A stretch of DNA of 64,000 nucleotides from Vigna angularis (taxonomy: Eukaryota > Streptophyta > Magnoliopsida > Fabales > Fabaceae): the NCBI RefSeq assembly GCF_016808095.1, contig NC_068977.1:10166479-10230478 (forward strand). Direction: 5' to 3'. The position numbers were made by a program, and so were the translations under genes. The notes under the pieces are model-generated. The model was not told where the DNA came from. It searched no databases and saw only the letters and a program-made list of their open reading frames with translations. Shown piece after piece: positions 1 to 14,018 of the stretch (the first letter of the stretch is position 1; every line of letters begins with the position of its first letter).

Positions 1-628
1 TCGATAGTCTAACAATAAATATATATTAAATATAACAAACCTGTCACAATACCTCAACTTGTATTTGTAGATTTCGAGATGGGCTTTAGATTAGTGTCGA
101 CCTAATTATGATCCAACTAATAATGATCGTGCTTTAGCATAAGTTAATTATTCCAATCTTAATTCTTGTTTAAGGTTAACCGCTCAATTCTCGTTATTCG
201 ACTGAGCGATTTGCTAGATGTTCTTGAGTGATGGAACCGTTTGATCCTAAGTTGACCAGAGAGTCATATAGTACAATATAAATAAGATATACCTCTTTGA
301 TGTCTCTTTTACTTTTTCAATTTTATCTTCTTAATTAATACTTTTTAAATTTAAATAATTTTTCATAATAAAGAAATTATTTTTCAATTTTATTATTTTA
401 GTTACTACTCTTTTTGAGTTCAAATAATTACTTGTTATAAATAATTATTTACCTTTTTATCATTATAATTACTTTTTCAAATTTAAATAATTATTTATAA
501 AAAAAATTATTTACACATAATAGCTTTAATTTCAATAGCTAAGATTTATCTTATCTATAATATTCATAATCATATATACTTTTTATTTTTTCAATTTTTC
601 CCTTTTAATTTCTTTTTTTAAAATTTAG

Positions 629-630
<2 letters not shown>
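1..630. other. AT-rich intergenic DNA, no gene seen
   Basis: This stretch is AT-rich with many short poly-A and poly-T runs. I find no coding exon, RNA gene or bounded repeat. It runs into the (TA)n tract that starts near 630. Confidence 0.6.

Positions 631-691
<61 letters not shown>
630..691. repeat. (TA)n microsatellite, left
   Basis: About 30 uninterrupted TA dinucleotides lie directly against the left end of the TIR element at 692. A matching tract lies against the right end, so the element sits inside one TA microsatellite. Confidence 0.95.
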
Positions 692-2627
<1,936 letters not shown>

Positions 2628-2964
2628 AATCTTAATTCGGTTATCTTGTTTTAAATTATTTTAGTTAGGTCGTCAATTTTAAAAATGTGATATAGCCCTT
2701 TTCGCTTGTACAGAAGTGATAACATTAATTCAATTACACTTGTTAGTATGCGATTTTTTAAAATTTTTCTTTTCAAAAAAATATTTTGCACATATGAAAT
2801 GAGATCCTACCACATGACAAAGATAGTATGACATGACAATAACAGTGTCACATGTCAATGTCGAGAAAAATGTATGTGGAAAGTCTACAATTTAAAACAA
2901 AATGACTAAATTGAAAATTTTCACATTACACTTTCTCCAATAGTACCACGTCACATTATTTCTA

Positions 2965-4173
2965 CACTAGTGCAGAAAGGGAATTTAACGTCTGTTATTT
3001 TGGCTTTTTAACGTCAGTTCCAGAATCGACGTCTTTGTGGGCGACGTTAATCAAACGTCGAACACAAACAGGCCCAACGTCTTTATAGACGTCGGGTCAT
3101 GCAGTAACCGACGTCTAAAGAGCTCCATAGACGTCGGTTACTACATTACCCCGACGTCTAAAGAGCTCCATGGACGCCTAACATTGCATTAACTGACGTC
3201 TACTGCAGCTCGTGTCTTTGGGTAGCGTAGTTTAGCACCTTCTTCCCTTTGCTAGTTTCGTCATAGAAAAGGTTGTGTCTTTTGGATCTCTTATGGCATT
3301 TTAACCGAAAACCAAATATGAGTCATTACCTAGTTCCATTAAAACCAACAATGAAAACGAATAGTGACAATAGAACTAGGTAAGGACTGAAGTTCGGTTT
3401 TGGATTGAAACACTATAAGACATCAAAACGACGCAAGCTTTTCTTACGAGGAAACTAGCAAAGGGAGAATGCGGTACAACGCTACCCAAAGACACGAGAA
3501 AAACTACACCAAAACACAACGAAAACTCATTTTAATCGGTTTAAATGAAAGATTACCAACCAAAGACTAATATAATCGGAGTAAAAGTACGTTTAAACAG
3601 TTCAAAAGAGACAAAAACGCACTTGGAAAAGCAATGCCGCAGATAGAAAGGGCGAGATAAGGAAGACGATGAAGTGCTCATAACAGTGGATTTCATGTCT
3701 CATTTAACAACAAACTAGACATCGGCTCCCTAGATGCCCCAACGTTTATTCTAAACTAGATGTCGGGGCCCTCACTAATATGACGTCCAAAACAACTTTC
3801 ATAGGCCATTTAGATGTCGATTGGCATGATCGGACGTCTGTACGGCTGAAAAAAATAACTTTTCATCTACATGTCAAACATATACACGTCCTTTAGGAGG
3901 GGCACTGACTTCTATAATTGAATATAGACGTCGGGGTGGCGGGATCGGACGTCTCGAAGGCAGAAAAAAATGACTTTTCACCTACCTGTTAGGAATTAAG
4001 ACGTCTGTTAGGAGGGGCCCCGACGTCTATAATATTATAGACATCGGGGTCCCTCCTAATAGACATCTTAATGCCCACTTATTTACGAAAATGCCATCGA
4101 TCAATAATTTACGTTAGTTATGTTGTTGTCCGACGTCTATGGGGTGACGTTAAAGCCCAATTCTGCACTAGTG
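2965..4173. mobile_element. Small non-autonomous CACTA element, CTA target duplication
   Basis: The element starts CACTAGTGCAGAA and ends TTCTGCACTAGTG, a perfect 13-bp terminal inverted repeat, with CTA at 2962-2964 and again at 4174-4176. A 3-bp duplication and CACTA ends define the En/Spm superfamily. Both subterminal zones are crowded with GACGTC-containing repeats, the usual arrangement for binding of the accessory protein. The middle (about 3205-3500) is a large imperfect hairpin in which a TTTGGGTAGCGT arm pairs with ACGCTACCCAAA. No ORF of useful length exists, so mobility would depend on an autonomous relative. Confidence 0.93.
3205..3500. repeat. Long imperfect inverted repeat inside the small CACTA element
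   Basis: Arms of roughly 130 bp pair around a centre near 3355. Matching segments include CCCTTTGCTAGTTTC against GAAACTAGCAAAGGG, and ACCTAGTTC against GAACTAGGT. Its transcript would fold into a long hairpin and could be a source of small RNAs; that consequence is inference. Confidence 0.8.
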
Positions 4174-4389
4174 CTACCATGTGATAGGATCCTATCATTT
4201 GACACGTGACAATTTTTTTTGAAAAAAAATTAAAAGAAAATTAAAAAAATAAAGAAAACCATATACTGACACATGATATTCAGTTAACGGCGTTAGTTCT
4301 ATGCAAATAGAAATGGTCAAATTACATCACATTTTTAAAATTGAAGACCCAATTGATACAACTTAAAACAAGCCGACCGAATTAAGATT

Positions 4390-6706
4390 ACTGTACAAAT
4401 ATACCATTTGATAATTTTAACATGATAAATATTTCCTCAACTTTAGTTCCAAGAATAATTCTATAATTCACAAATATTATAAATAAAACTCTAGAATTCA
4501 AGCAACATTTGGCAAGTTATCCCTCAAGAACAATATATAAACTTGCTTGAAACAACAATCACATTTGTAGGCTAGCACCAACTTGAGTACATAATTTGTC
4601 CAATGTAAAATCTGCATTTTTTTTATCTTGTCCCTCAAATCAATATTCTAACTCCTAGAAATTAGATTTGTGAGTTTGAAATCATATATGTTGTGCCTTC
4701 AAAATTATTGATACCTTCATGAAATTAAATTAAACTTGTTTATGTAACTCAACCTAATGGATATAAAACATTGGCCAAACTTTTTGGAACAATAATTTTT
4801 TCTCGTACCCTTATTTTTACAAATGTATTTTTTCTCCTGAAATTCATTTTTAACCTTCAACTTTTTTTTTTTAAATCATCAATCAATGATTGGTTGAACT
4901 AAACGAGTGGTAGGTTTATACTTGTTGATGATTGAGAGACTCAAGAAAAAGTGGTTGAGATTCAGGTCAATAATGATTTTGCTTCCCAGGACACAAGATC
5001 AGAGTGCAAGAAGAAAGACCCTCAACAATGTTATGATAGAAATAAAGCATTCTATAGAATCAAGTCTGTGACTACAAGTTAGAAGATAAATTATTTAAAC
5101 TATATTTATGACTACAAGTTTAATCTTATTTAATACTTAATGATCTAAAAATAATTCATATATAATATGATTTAATTAAATATTTTCTTCTTAATTAATA
5201 TAATTCATGTGACAATATAAGTGTATGAAATATAATCTATCTCACTAATTTATATCCTAATAATGTGAATATAACAAATATTAAAGCTCATCATTAAAAA
5301 TACTAAAAGATATTGAAGCTTTAAAATTAAAATTACCAACTATCTATATAAATCCTTTTAGAAAGATCTAAATAGCCTTGATTTTTTATTATAAATTAAA
5401 TACGTAAGAGGATATAGCAAGTTAAATCAAAAGTAGAATAAAGTTGCGAGCTTATTCTTATATCATATGTAGATAAAGCTTTTATATTATATGTATTTTT
5501 GATATGATATTTGATATCAAGACTGTAAAATATAGACTGATCGGTCAATGCAAGATCAGTCAATTACTTGAAACATTAACTTGAAATCCTCAAAACAATG
5601 TTAGCCGAATTGTCATCAACTGAAATGATAACCTTTTGATATTTTATATATTAAAGATGTCATAATTTGATTAATAATTAATGTCATAATTTGATTAACA
5701 AGGTAAAAACATGTTTATAAGATGTTGGATCGTGATTGAACTAATCTTAATCAAAAACTCATTTCAAAATCTATAAATACATAAGTAAAGTAAGGATATA
5801 GGTGATTGTATTTATTGGACATTTGAGAATTAATTGTAATAATCAATCGATATAATTGAAAACTGACTTGAGCATCGGAGTACCTTTAACATTTTTCACC
5901 TGTTCGGATTTGGACCTTAAGGTAGAAAATCTGATAAGACATTGTGAAGATAGACAATTCATATCATGAGAAGTGAAGTAAAATGTGAAAGTATAGTTAT
6001 TAACTCTACCTACCCAAAAATTTTGATGTCTATAGTGAGATTCAAACCCAATACCAGAAATTAAACATTATGTTTTGTTTTGAGTAACTTTCCATAAAAA
6101 CATTAATCTTGTAATATAATGTTTATGTTTATGACTGTGTATATTGTGCTTGTGATCCATAACTGAAATATTGTAAATTAGTAAAGATTGTGCTTAAATT
6201 GGGGTGCTACATATATACTTGGAGTTACGACGTTCGCATTACCTAAAAAATATGCATTGAAATTGAATTTAACTAGTTGTTTATTGAGCTTTAGGATTTG
6301 TAATATGGAGCTAATTAAAAGCACCACTAACTTGTAGCTATTTGACATGTTAAGAATTGTTACTTTCTTGAATGTGCAAACTGTGTTGGTATTTAGCATT
6401 GAGAGTATACGTCAATTTGTTCATTAATTTATTCAATTTTAAATTCGAATTTTCTGTGAGGTTTGTTTTTTATATTCATCTAATATGTTTTTTAAATATA
6501 TTTGTTTCGATATATTCATATTCTTTTAAAATATTTTAATTATATTTTGAAAATACAATAATAAAAGAACAACACCAACAACCCTAAACTCTTGAATTAG
6601 GTGATCTTGTATGTCTCTTTAAAGGATGAAATTTTAATGAAAATAACATTATTAAAACACATACTACAAATTTAAGTTTTTTTGTTGTAGCTAGAAGATG
6701 AACATA
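4390..6706. other. Intergenic DNA, no gene seen
   Basis: About 2.3 kb of AT-rich sequence. The only ORF over 70 codons (6178-6399, minus) shows no recognisable domain and no coding-like composition. I see no RNA gene or bounded repeat. Confidence 0.5.
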
Positions 6707-6711
6707 GTAAA

Positions 6712-9264
6712 TGTCACGTCCCATTAAATCCACTGCTGAATCACCACTCTGCTTCCATTAACGCCGGGACACGTGTTCAGTGCCATTAATGACACGCACG
6801 TACTCACTTGCATGCGCCAGGCCATGTGTCCTGAGTATTTGGAAATTTACCAACGAGCCGTGCATGTGCGCCACTTGTCAAAGTGGAAGTTTATGAAACC
6901 AGTAGTGGAACGCAGGTGTCGTGTAGAGGGACGCTCATCCGTCTGATAGTGGGAATTTGAACAAAAGTGACTTTTCTGGAAAATCTCCCACTCTCTCTCA
7001 CGCGCACCTTCTTTCCTTCCAAACTCAGAATCTCCATTTCTCCTCCTTCTCTCTAGAGCTCTTCTCCTTCTCTCTACCATAACTCACGTCCTCCTTCTCC
7101 GATCCAATTTCAGAAACCGTAGAGGAGATCCAGACGTCCTGAGCTTTCCATCGAACCGAACCACTTCCAGTTCTGGTAAGTTCTTTTGGACGATTCGTTT
7201 CTGGAATCTCTGCAAACTTTGATTCAACTACATGCATGGACATGAACTCAGTTCTTTCGTCTTCTTTTTGTAACTTTTAGTGGAAGAGTTTAAGTGGAAC
7301 GTTGAGAATAGAAAGTCACTTTGGACAAGTGGAAACCTCTCATCTTAGAACGCGCACTACAAATCCGGGTAAGGGAACCTTATTAGATTTAATTCATGTA
7401 ATCTCTGTACTGCATGTGCGTGTGTGAAGTTTGAAATATGATTATGATTCTGAGATGATATATGAAAAGTGATGTATGTATGTACTGAGAATTTTATGCT
7501 TGTGTATATGAATGATCTATAAAGTTGTATGTTGTATGATTTTGGTATTGGATGATTGGATATGATTTTTAATTCAAAGTTTGAGAAGTATAAGATATGT
7601 TATGATATGATTAAATGAATGTAAGTATACTGGAAAATATGGTTACTGTATGTGGAATGTAAATATGAAAATCACATGAAAATGAACGTTCGTCATCGTA
7701 CGGTCATATACCGTTCGGTTTTTCTGAAAAATGTCTTAGAGCGAGCGTCTCCCTTTGAAATGCTATTTGAGCGTTCATCCGAATAGCGCTCGGTTTATAC
7801 CGAGCGTTGTCTTAAGTAGCGCTCGGTCTTACACTGAGCGTTTGTCCTTAATAGCGCTCGGTCTTGAAACGAGCGTTCGTTCTTAATAGCGCTCGGTATT
7901 GAAATGAGCGTTCGACCTAAGTGGCGCTCGGTCTCAGACCGAACGCTCGTCCATTTCCGTAAATTAAAATGAGCGAGGATAGCGCTCGTCCTGAATTCAC
8001 ATAAGCGTTCGTCCTAAATTTAAATAGCGTTCGTCCAATTTATTTAGTGACGTTCGTCCAAGTCTTCGGTGACGTTCGTCCAATAATTTATTAAACGCCT
8101 ACTTTCGAGCTCGGTCATTGACTGACTGTCATCCCCTGAATTAAATTGTGTTCGTTAAATTTATTCAACCAAGTTATGAGGTATCTATCCATTGGATTAT
8201 TTCTAGAGTCATTTGAACTTAAACTATTCTAAGTACTTTTCGATCGTAATAGGGTTGATTCATTTAACTAATTCAAAGAAGTCTTTCTCGGTCTTGCCCT
8301 CGACGTTCGTCCTCGTTATGAATAGGAGTGAACGTTCGTCATTTTGAGAGAGTGGAATATAGAATGAAAATGTATTTAAGAGGATGAATTAAGATGTGCG
8401 AACACCCTGAGAAGTGAAATTGTGATTGAAGATTTTGAACGAGCGTTCCAGGGTGGAACGACTCTTGACTGGATATTGATATTTGTAGTATGAACGTGGT
8501 AAGCTTAGATGGTGATCCATCCTGATATTCCGTGAGTGCTCGTTCTCAAGTAGAGAGGAGTATGTCATACGTGGGAATGGCAGGAGGTATAGTCCATAAC
8601 TGTAACTTGGACAAAAATACTAACCTCAGGTGGCTACTGATGAGCATTCCAGTTACCCCACCTGAGTGCACGGACGCCTTAGCTACACAGGTTTCATACA
8701 GTCCGGACGGTCGGTCTAGTATCAGGATTTTGGTTGAGTTAATGTATGATTGAATGCATGTGGTATGAATAAATTGATATGTTTGATATGTATGAACTGT
8801 ATGTTTGACTTGAATTAAATTCAATAAGCTTACCCTTGCATTTCCATTGTGTTGTCTGTATATGTATATCCGTCTTGTCAAATGCAATGATCATCCGTGT
8901 GGATGTGAGCAGAGGGAGATGCTTCTCTGGAGCAAACGCTTGAAGAAGGATTCCTTGCTGAAGAAAATCTGGTAGAAGTTGTAGTGAAGGCGGAACAGTG
9001 AGCGTTCGGTTCTAGTTAGTGTATTTAGAGTAGCGAGCGGCTGTGAGCGAGCGCTCTTTTGATTGTAAATAGTTGGACGTGCGGTTATTATTTTGTATAC
9101 CGTTCGTCCTTACCATTTTGTAAACGCTCGTTAATTTCTATATAACAGGCCGTTCGGCCATTTGTTTAATCTGTTTCCTTTACTTTTAAAACTGTTTTGG
9201 ATTATTGATACGTGTAATTATTCTAAGTATATAGTTGATGACTGTATAATTTTGGGATGTTACA
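6712..9264 (+). repeat. 5' LTR of element 1
   Basis: A TG...CA-bounded direct repeat of 14019-16572. From about 7690 to 8130 it holds an array of short motifs built on GAGCGTTCGTCC and AGCGCTCGGTCTT at about 42-bp spacing, several of which pair with each other. Short ORFs inside it (for example 8532-8753) recur in the other LTR and are not genes. Confidence 0.97.
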
Positions 9265-9268
9265 TTAT

Positions 9269-9280
9269 TGGTATCAGAGC
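9269..9280 (+). other. Primer-binding site (initiator tRNA-Met)
   Basis: TGGTATCAGAGC begins 4 bp after the 5' LTR. This is the standard plant site complementary to the 3' end of initiator tRNA-Met, which primes minus-strand cDNA synthesis. Confidence 0.93.
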
Positions 9281-9410
9281 AGTTTTGTTCTCTTAAGAAC
9301 GCTGTAGGTTATGAGTGCATTGCGTTTTTGCTGTGTGCTTATTGTGCGTTTAATGAGTTACTGTTTTAACTATTAGACATTACTAACGTTCGTTTTCTCT
9401 GGTCCAGAAA

Positions 9411-12400
9411 ATGATGGCACCTAGACTCCCTCCTCCCCCGCAGCCTAACGAGCCTGATACTTCCAACAGCGCTAGGTTGTTGGAGACTGTAATTGATAGA
9501 CTACAGCAGCAAAATACTACTTTAATGGAGCAGAATGCCACGCTGATGCAAGAGAACCAGAACGCTTTACAGAGCTTGGAGGCCGCTCGCGCCAACTCAG
9601 AGACTACACAGCGGCAGTTAATGGAAATTCTCGCTGCAACCAGGGGCACGCCAGGGGCGTCCTCTTCTACTGCTACACCACATGCTGAGTGGAGTTTGGA
9701 AAGTTTCCTTCAACACCGCCCAGCCAAGTTCAGCGGAACATGCCTTCCTGATGAGGCAAACCAATGGCTGCGTGACATGGAAAGGATTTATAATGCTAAG
9801 ATGTGCCCAGATGAGAACCGCTTAGCATTCACAGAATATCTTCTGACTGGAGAAGCGAGCCACTGGTGGACGAGCGTGAGGGCCATGTTGACGGACGCTC
9901 ACAGTCCTATTAATTGGGAAGTTTTCAGAAGCAAATTCTATGAAGAATATTTTCCAGATAGCGTCCGTTTCGCCAAAGAGGTGGAGTTCCTACAGTTGAC
10001 ACAAGGGGGGATGACCGTTTCTGAGTATACGAACAAGTTTAAGCACTTGGTTCGTTTTAATACCATGGCAACCAGTGCGGAGTGGCAGTGTAGAAAATTT
10101 GAGAATGGGCTGAGAAGTGATCTAAAGGTGTTAATCTCCAGCCTGTGTATCCGTTCATTACCGATAATGGTTGAGAGGGCAAAAGTTTTGGAGAAGAACA
10201 TGGCTGAAGCCGAACAACGTAAGAAACAACAAGTCTCCAGGGGGCCGATTCTATCAAGACCAAATATGACTCAGAATAGTACTCCATACGCTCGTCCAGC
10301 CCAGTCGAGTGGTTCACAATCTATGGTAGTTACTGGACAGGCAAATCAACAAGGGCCGGTCAGATGTTTTCAGTGCGGAGGACCCCATTTCAGATCTTCA
10401 TGCCCTCAATTGATTGGAGTGAAGTATTGTAATCGGTGCAGAAGAAACGGACATCTGGAGAGTGAATGTAACATGGGTGGACGCGCAGTGATGAGACCGC
10501 CGAACGCTGGAAGGACTCAGCAAGGAAGAGGTGGACGAGCCCAAGCTGTGGGGCGAGTATATGCGATTACTGGTGCAGAAGCAACGAGCTCAGGTACGCT
10601 CGTCACTGGTACCTGCTTAGTTCATGGAATTCCTTGCTGTGTGTTGTATGATTCGGGGGCAACACACTCCTTCATCTCGAAGGCGTGCGTTGATAAGTTG
10701 GGATTAACCGAGAGTGAGATGCAGTTCGACTTGGTGGTGTCAACCCCAGCGGCTGGAGAGGTTAGGACGTCTACCATGTGCGTTAGATGTTCTGTTGAAG
10801 TAGAGGGGCGTAGATACAAGGTGAACTTAATATGTTTGCCTCTCAAGGACTTAGAAGTGATTCTAGGAATGGATTGGCTGAATACCAATCGCATTCTCAT
10901 AGATTGTGGGGCTAAGAAACTAATTTTTCCTGAGGAATGTGAAGAAGAGTTGGGAGTGACGCTCAGTCCAATTAAAGAAGATATAATGGAAGGCGCCAGT
11001 TGCTTCTTGATCATGACGCATGAAGACCGAGAGTTGGCGGATAAGAGTTTTGAACGTTCGTTCAATAAGTACGCTGAAGGACGAACGGTTGTGGACGAAT
11101 TCCCGGACGTTTTCCCGGATGAGGTGCCTGGATTGCCTCCCGTTCGTGAAGTTGAATTTACCATAGATTTGGTAACTACTGCGGCTCCTATATCCGTTCA
11201 ACCGTACAGAATGGCACCTGCTGAATTGGTTGAGCTTAAAAAGCAAATTGAAGAATTGATGGACAAAAGGTTCATTCGTCCAAGCGTGTCACCTTGGGGA
11301 GCGCCCGTGTTATTGGTGAAGAAGAAGGATGGCAGCTCTCGGCTTTGTATTGATTACCGTCAATTGAATAAGTTGACCATCAAGAATAAATACCCACTGC
11401 CTCGCATTGACGATCTACTTGACCAATTGCATGGAGCGAGCGTTTTCTCTAAGATAGACTTGAGATCAGGCTACCACCAGATTCGGGTCAAGGAAGGAGA
11501 CATCCAGAAGACAACCTTCCGTTCACGTTATGGACATTATGAGTACGTGGTCATGCCGTTCGGTGTGACGAACGCTCCAACAGTCTTCATGGACTATATG
11601 AACCGCATCTTCAGGACGTATTTGGACAAGTTCGTGGTGGTGTTTATTGATGATATTCTCATCTACTCCAAGAGTTGTGAAGAGCATGAGGAACACTTAA
11701 GGGTGGTACTTGGAGTGTTGAGAGAAAAGGAGCTGTACGCTAAGTTATCTAAATGTGAATTCTGGATGAAGGAAGTGCAGTTCTTGGGTCACGTTGTATC
11801 CGCGGGTGGAATTTCAGTTGATCCGGCTAAGGTACGAGCGGTCTTGGAATGGGAGAGTCCGCGCTCGGTTACAGAAGTTAGAAGCTTTGTAGGGCTCGCG
11901 GGCTACTATAGGCGTTTTATAGAAGGATTTTCTAAGATAGTAGCACCGTTAACCCAGCTGACCAGGAAGGATCACCCGTTCGCTTGGACCGATAGGTGTG
12001 AATCCAGCTTCCAAGAGTTGAAGCAGAAGCTGACGAGCGCTCCAGTATTAGTAATTCCGGACACCGCCAAACCTTTCGAAGTGTACTGTGACGCATCTCA
12101 CCAAGGTTTGGGGTGCGTTCTTATGCAAGAGAAACGAGCAGTGGCGTATGCCTCACGACAGTTGAAAATACATGAGAAGAATTATCCAACGCATGACCTA
12201 GAGCTGGCAGCGGTCGTCTTTGCTCTAAAGATTTGGAGGCACTATTTGTATGGATCCGTTTTCCAAGTCTTTAGTGATCATAAGAGCCTCAAGTACCTCT
12301 TTGATCAAAAGGAGTTGAATATGAGACAGCGGAGGTGGCTTGAATTCCTAAAGGATTATGAGTTCGAGTTGCTTTATCACCCTGGTAAAGCGAACGTTGT

Positions 12401-14012
12401 GGCGGATGCTCTAAGTAGGAAGGCGGTTCATGTCTCGGTAATGATGGTTAAAGAGTTAAGTTTGGTGGAGAGTTTTCGAGACCTAAGGTTGCAGTTCGAG
12501 TTGGAGCCAAACAGTATTAAATGCTGCACCTTGAGGATAACAAGTGATGTGTTCGACCGAATCTGGATGAAGCAACGAGAGGATGAAGAATTGGTGAAGA
12601 TTTTAAACGCGCTCGGTACGGATCAAGCCAAACATTTCAACACTGGGACGGACGACATGTTACGTTACATGGGTCGGACGTGTATTCCTAATGATGGCGA
12701 GCTGAAGAGGATTATCTTGGAGGAAGGACATCATAGTCGTCTTAGCATACACCCTGGTATGACTAAGATGTATCAAGACCTTCGACGTTCGTTCTGGTGG
12801 CCAGGAATGAAGAGTGATGTCGCACGTTTTGTGGCATCATGTTTAACCTGTCAACGTGCCAAAGCGGAGTATCAAAGACCGGGCGACTTACTACAACCTT
12901 TGGAGATTCCCGAATGGAAGTGGGACAACATTTCAATGGACTTCGTGACTCACTTGCCTCGCACAGTCAAGAATCACGATTCTCTTTGGGTAATAGTGGA
13001 TCATCTAACAAAGAGTGCTCACTTCCTAGCTGTCAACTTGAAGATGTCCATGACCAACTTGGCCAAGCTCTACATCAAAGAGATCGTTCGTCTACATGGA
13101 GTGCCGTCCAGCATCATCTCTGACCGAGACACAAGATTCACCTCTCAGTTTTGGCAGTCGTTGCAGAGCGAGCTAGGCAGCAAACTCCAAATGAGTTCAG
13201 CGTACCATCCTCAGACGGACGGTCAATCCGAGAGAACAATCCAGACGCTCGAGGACTTGTTGAGGACGTGCGTACTCGATCACATGGGCGTTTGGGATGA
13301 TGTACTGCCGTTAATAAAGTTCACCTACAACAACAGCTTCCAGTCCAGCATTAGAATGGCTCCTTTCGAAGCACTATACGGACGCAAATGTCGCACGCCA
13401 CTTTGTTGGTTTCAAGAAGGAGAACACATATTGACTGGACCAGAGCTCGTTCAACAAACAACTGATAAGGTGAAATTGATACAAGAGAGATTGAGAACGT
13501 CCAGAAGCAGGCAGAAGTCATACGCCGACAGGAGGAGACGACCACTAGAGTTCAAAGCTGGCGAGCATGTTTTTCTCAGGATGAATCCAACTACTGGAGT
13601 AGGAAGAGCGTTGAGATCGAAGAAGTTGTCTCCTAAGTTCGTGGGGCCGTACCAGATCACAAGGAAGATTGGACCTGTTGCATACGAGCTAGCCCTACCT
13701 CCACAATTGTCCAACCTTCATCCGGTATTTCACGTGTCTCAACTCCGGAAGTACGTAGCTGATCCCTCACACATATTGGAGCTAGAGAACGTTCGTCTTC
13801 GACAAGACCGAACGCTAGAAATGAAGCCGATTCGCATTGAAGACGAACGCTCTAAATTATACAAGGGGAAGGACGTTCGACTGGTGAAAGTGTTGTGGGA
13901 CGACAAGACTGGCGACTCTACGTGGGAAGTTGAAGATGCCATGAAGGACTTATACCCTTATTTATTCCCTGGTAAGTCTTCAATTTTCGAGGACGAAAAT
14001 TTTTGTAGTTAG
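9411..14012 (+). CDS. Gag-Pol polyprotein of Ty3/gypsy element 1
   Basis: A single uninterrupted frame of 1533 residues encodes the capsid and enzymes for reverse transcription and integration. In order: a proline-rich start and Q/N-rich coiled segment (about 20-80), retrotransposon Gag domain (about 90-260), two zinc knuckles (CFQCGG from residue 319, and a second CNRC motif near 342), aspartic protease with DSGATHSF at 414, reverse transcriptase with YRQLN near 650 and the FIDD catalytic box at 745-748, RNase H with YCDAS near 893, integrase with an HHCC zinc site near 1107-1146, and the D,D,E triad near 1177, 1237 and 1274. The C-terminal LVKVLW...STWE segment resembles a chromodomain. No frameshift separates gag from pol. 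All catalytic motifs look intact, so this is probably a functional copy. Confidence 0.96.
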   Translation: MMAPRLPPPPQPNEPDTSNSARLLETVIDRLQQQNTTLMEQNATLMQENQNALQSLEAARANSETTQRQLMEILAATRGTPGASSSTATPHAEWSLESFLQHRPAKFSGTCLPDEANQWLRDMERIYNAKMCPDENRLAFTEYLLTGEASHWWTSVRAMLTDAHSPINWEVFRSKFYEEYFPDSVRFAKEVEFLQLTQGGMTVSEYTNKFKHLVRFNTMATSAEWQCRKFENGLRSDLKVLISSLCIRSLPIMVERAKVLEKNMAEAEQRKKQQVSRGPILSRPNMTQNSTPYARPAQSSGSQSMVVTGQANQQGPVRCFQCGGPHFRSSCPQLIGVKYCNRCRRNGHLESECNMGGRAVMRPPNAGRTQQGRGGRAQAVGRVYAITGAEATSSGTLVTGTCLVHGIPCCVLYDSGATHSFISKACVDKLGLTESEMQFDLVVSTPAAGEVRTSTMCVRCSVEVEGRRYKVNLICLPLKDLEVILGMDWLNTNRILIDCGAKKLIFPEECEEELGVTLSPIKEDIMEGASCFLIMTHEDRELADKSFERSFNKYAEGRTVVDEFPDVFPDEVPGLPPVREVEFTIDLVTTAAPISVQPYRMAPAELVELKKQIEELMDKRFIRPSVSPWGAPVLLVKKKDGSSRLCIDYRQLNKLTIKNKYPLPRIDDLLDQLHGASVFSKIDLRSGYHQIRVKEGDIQKTTFRSRYGHYEYVVMPFGVTNAPTVFMDYMNRIFRTYLDKFVVVFIDDILIYSKSCEEHEEHLRVVLGVLREKELYAKLSKCEFWMKEVQFLGHVVSAGGISVDPAKVRAVLEWESPRSVTEVRSFVGLAGYYRRFIEGFSKIVAPLTQLTRKDHPFAWTDRCESSFQELKQKLTSAPVLVIPDTAKPFEVYCDASHQGLGCVLMQEKRAVAYASRQLKIHEKNYPTHDLELAAVVFALKIWRHYLYGSVFQVFSDHKSLKYLFDQKELNMRQRRWLEFLKDYEFELLYHPGKANVVADALSRKAVHVSVMMVKELSLVESFRDLRLQFELEPNSIKCCTLRITSDVFDRIWMKQREDEELVKILNALGTDQAKHFNTGTDDMLRYMGRTCIPNDGELKRIILEEGHHSRLSIHPGMTKMYQDLRRSFWWPGMKSDVARFVASCLTCQRAKAEYQRPGDLLQPLEIPEWKWDNISMDFVTHLPRTVKNHDSLWVIVDHLTKSAHFLAVNLKMSMTNLAKLYIKEIVRLHGVPSSIISDRDTRFTSQFWQSLQSELGSKLQMSSAYHPQTDGQSERTIQTLEDLLRTCVLDHMGVWDDVLPLIKFTYNNSFQSSIRMAPFEALYGRKCRTPLCWFQEGEHILTGPELVQQTTDKVKLIQERLRTSRSRQKSYADRRRRPLEFKAGEHVFLRMNPTTGVGRALRSKKLSPKFVGPYQITRKIGPVAYELALPPQLSNLHPVFHVSQLRKYVADPSHILELENVRLRQDRTLEMKPIRIEDERSKLYKGKDVRLVKVLWDDKTGDSTWEVEDAMKDLYPYLFPGKSSIFEDENFCS

Positions 14013-14018
14013 GGGGAT
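14009..14018 (+). other. Polypurine tract of element 1
   Basis: A short purine-rich run, TTAGGGGGAT, sits directly before the 3' LTR, where plus-strand DNA synthesis is primed in LTR retrotransposons. Confidence 0.75.

Larger units (their letters stand above)
2628..4389. mobile_element. TIR element (MITE-like) split by a CACTA insertion
   Basis: The outer ends are inverted copies, starting AATCTTAATTCGG on the left and ending CCGAATTAAGATT on the right. Similarity continues for over 70 bp through a shared CAATTTTAAAAATGTGAT block. Without the CACTA element at 2965-4173 and its 3-bp duplication, the original element would be about 550 bp. No coding capacity is seen. The superfamily is not assigned because no clean target duplication is visible outside the ends. 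Confidence 0.7.

Noticed and set aside
8532..8887. Overlapping ORFs of 73 and 113 codons, repeated at 15840-16195
   Set aside because: They lie inside both LTRs of element 1 and match each other because the LTRs do. No domain is recognisable.
10622..11246. Minus-strand ORFs up to 180 codons
   Set aside because: They are antisense shadows of the Gag-Pol frame of element 1.
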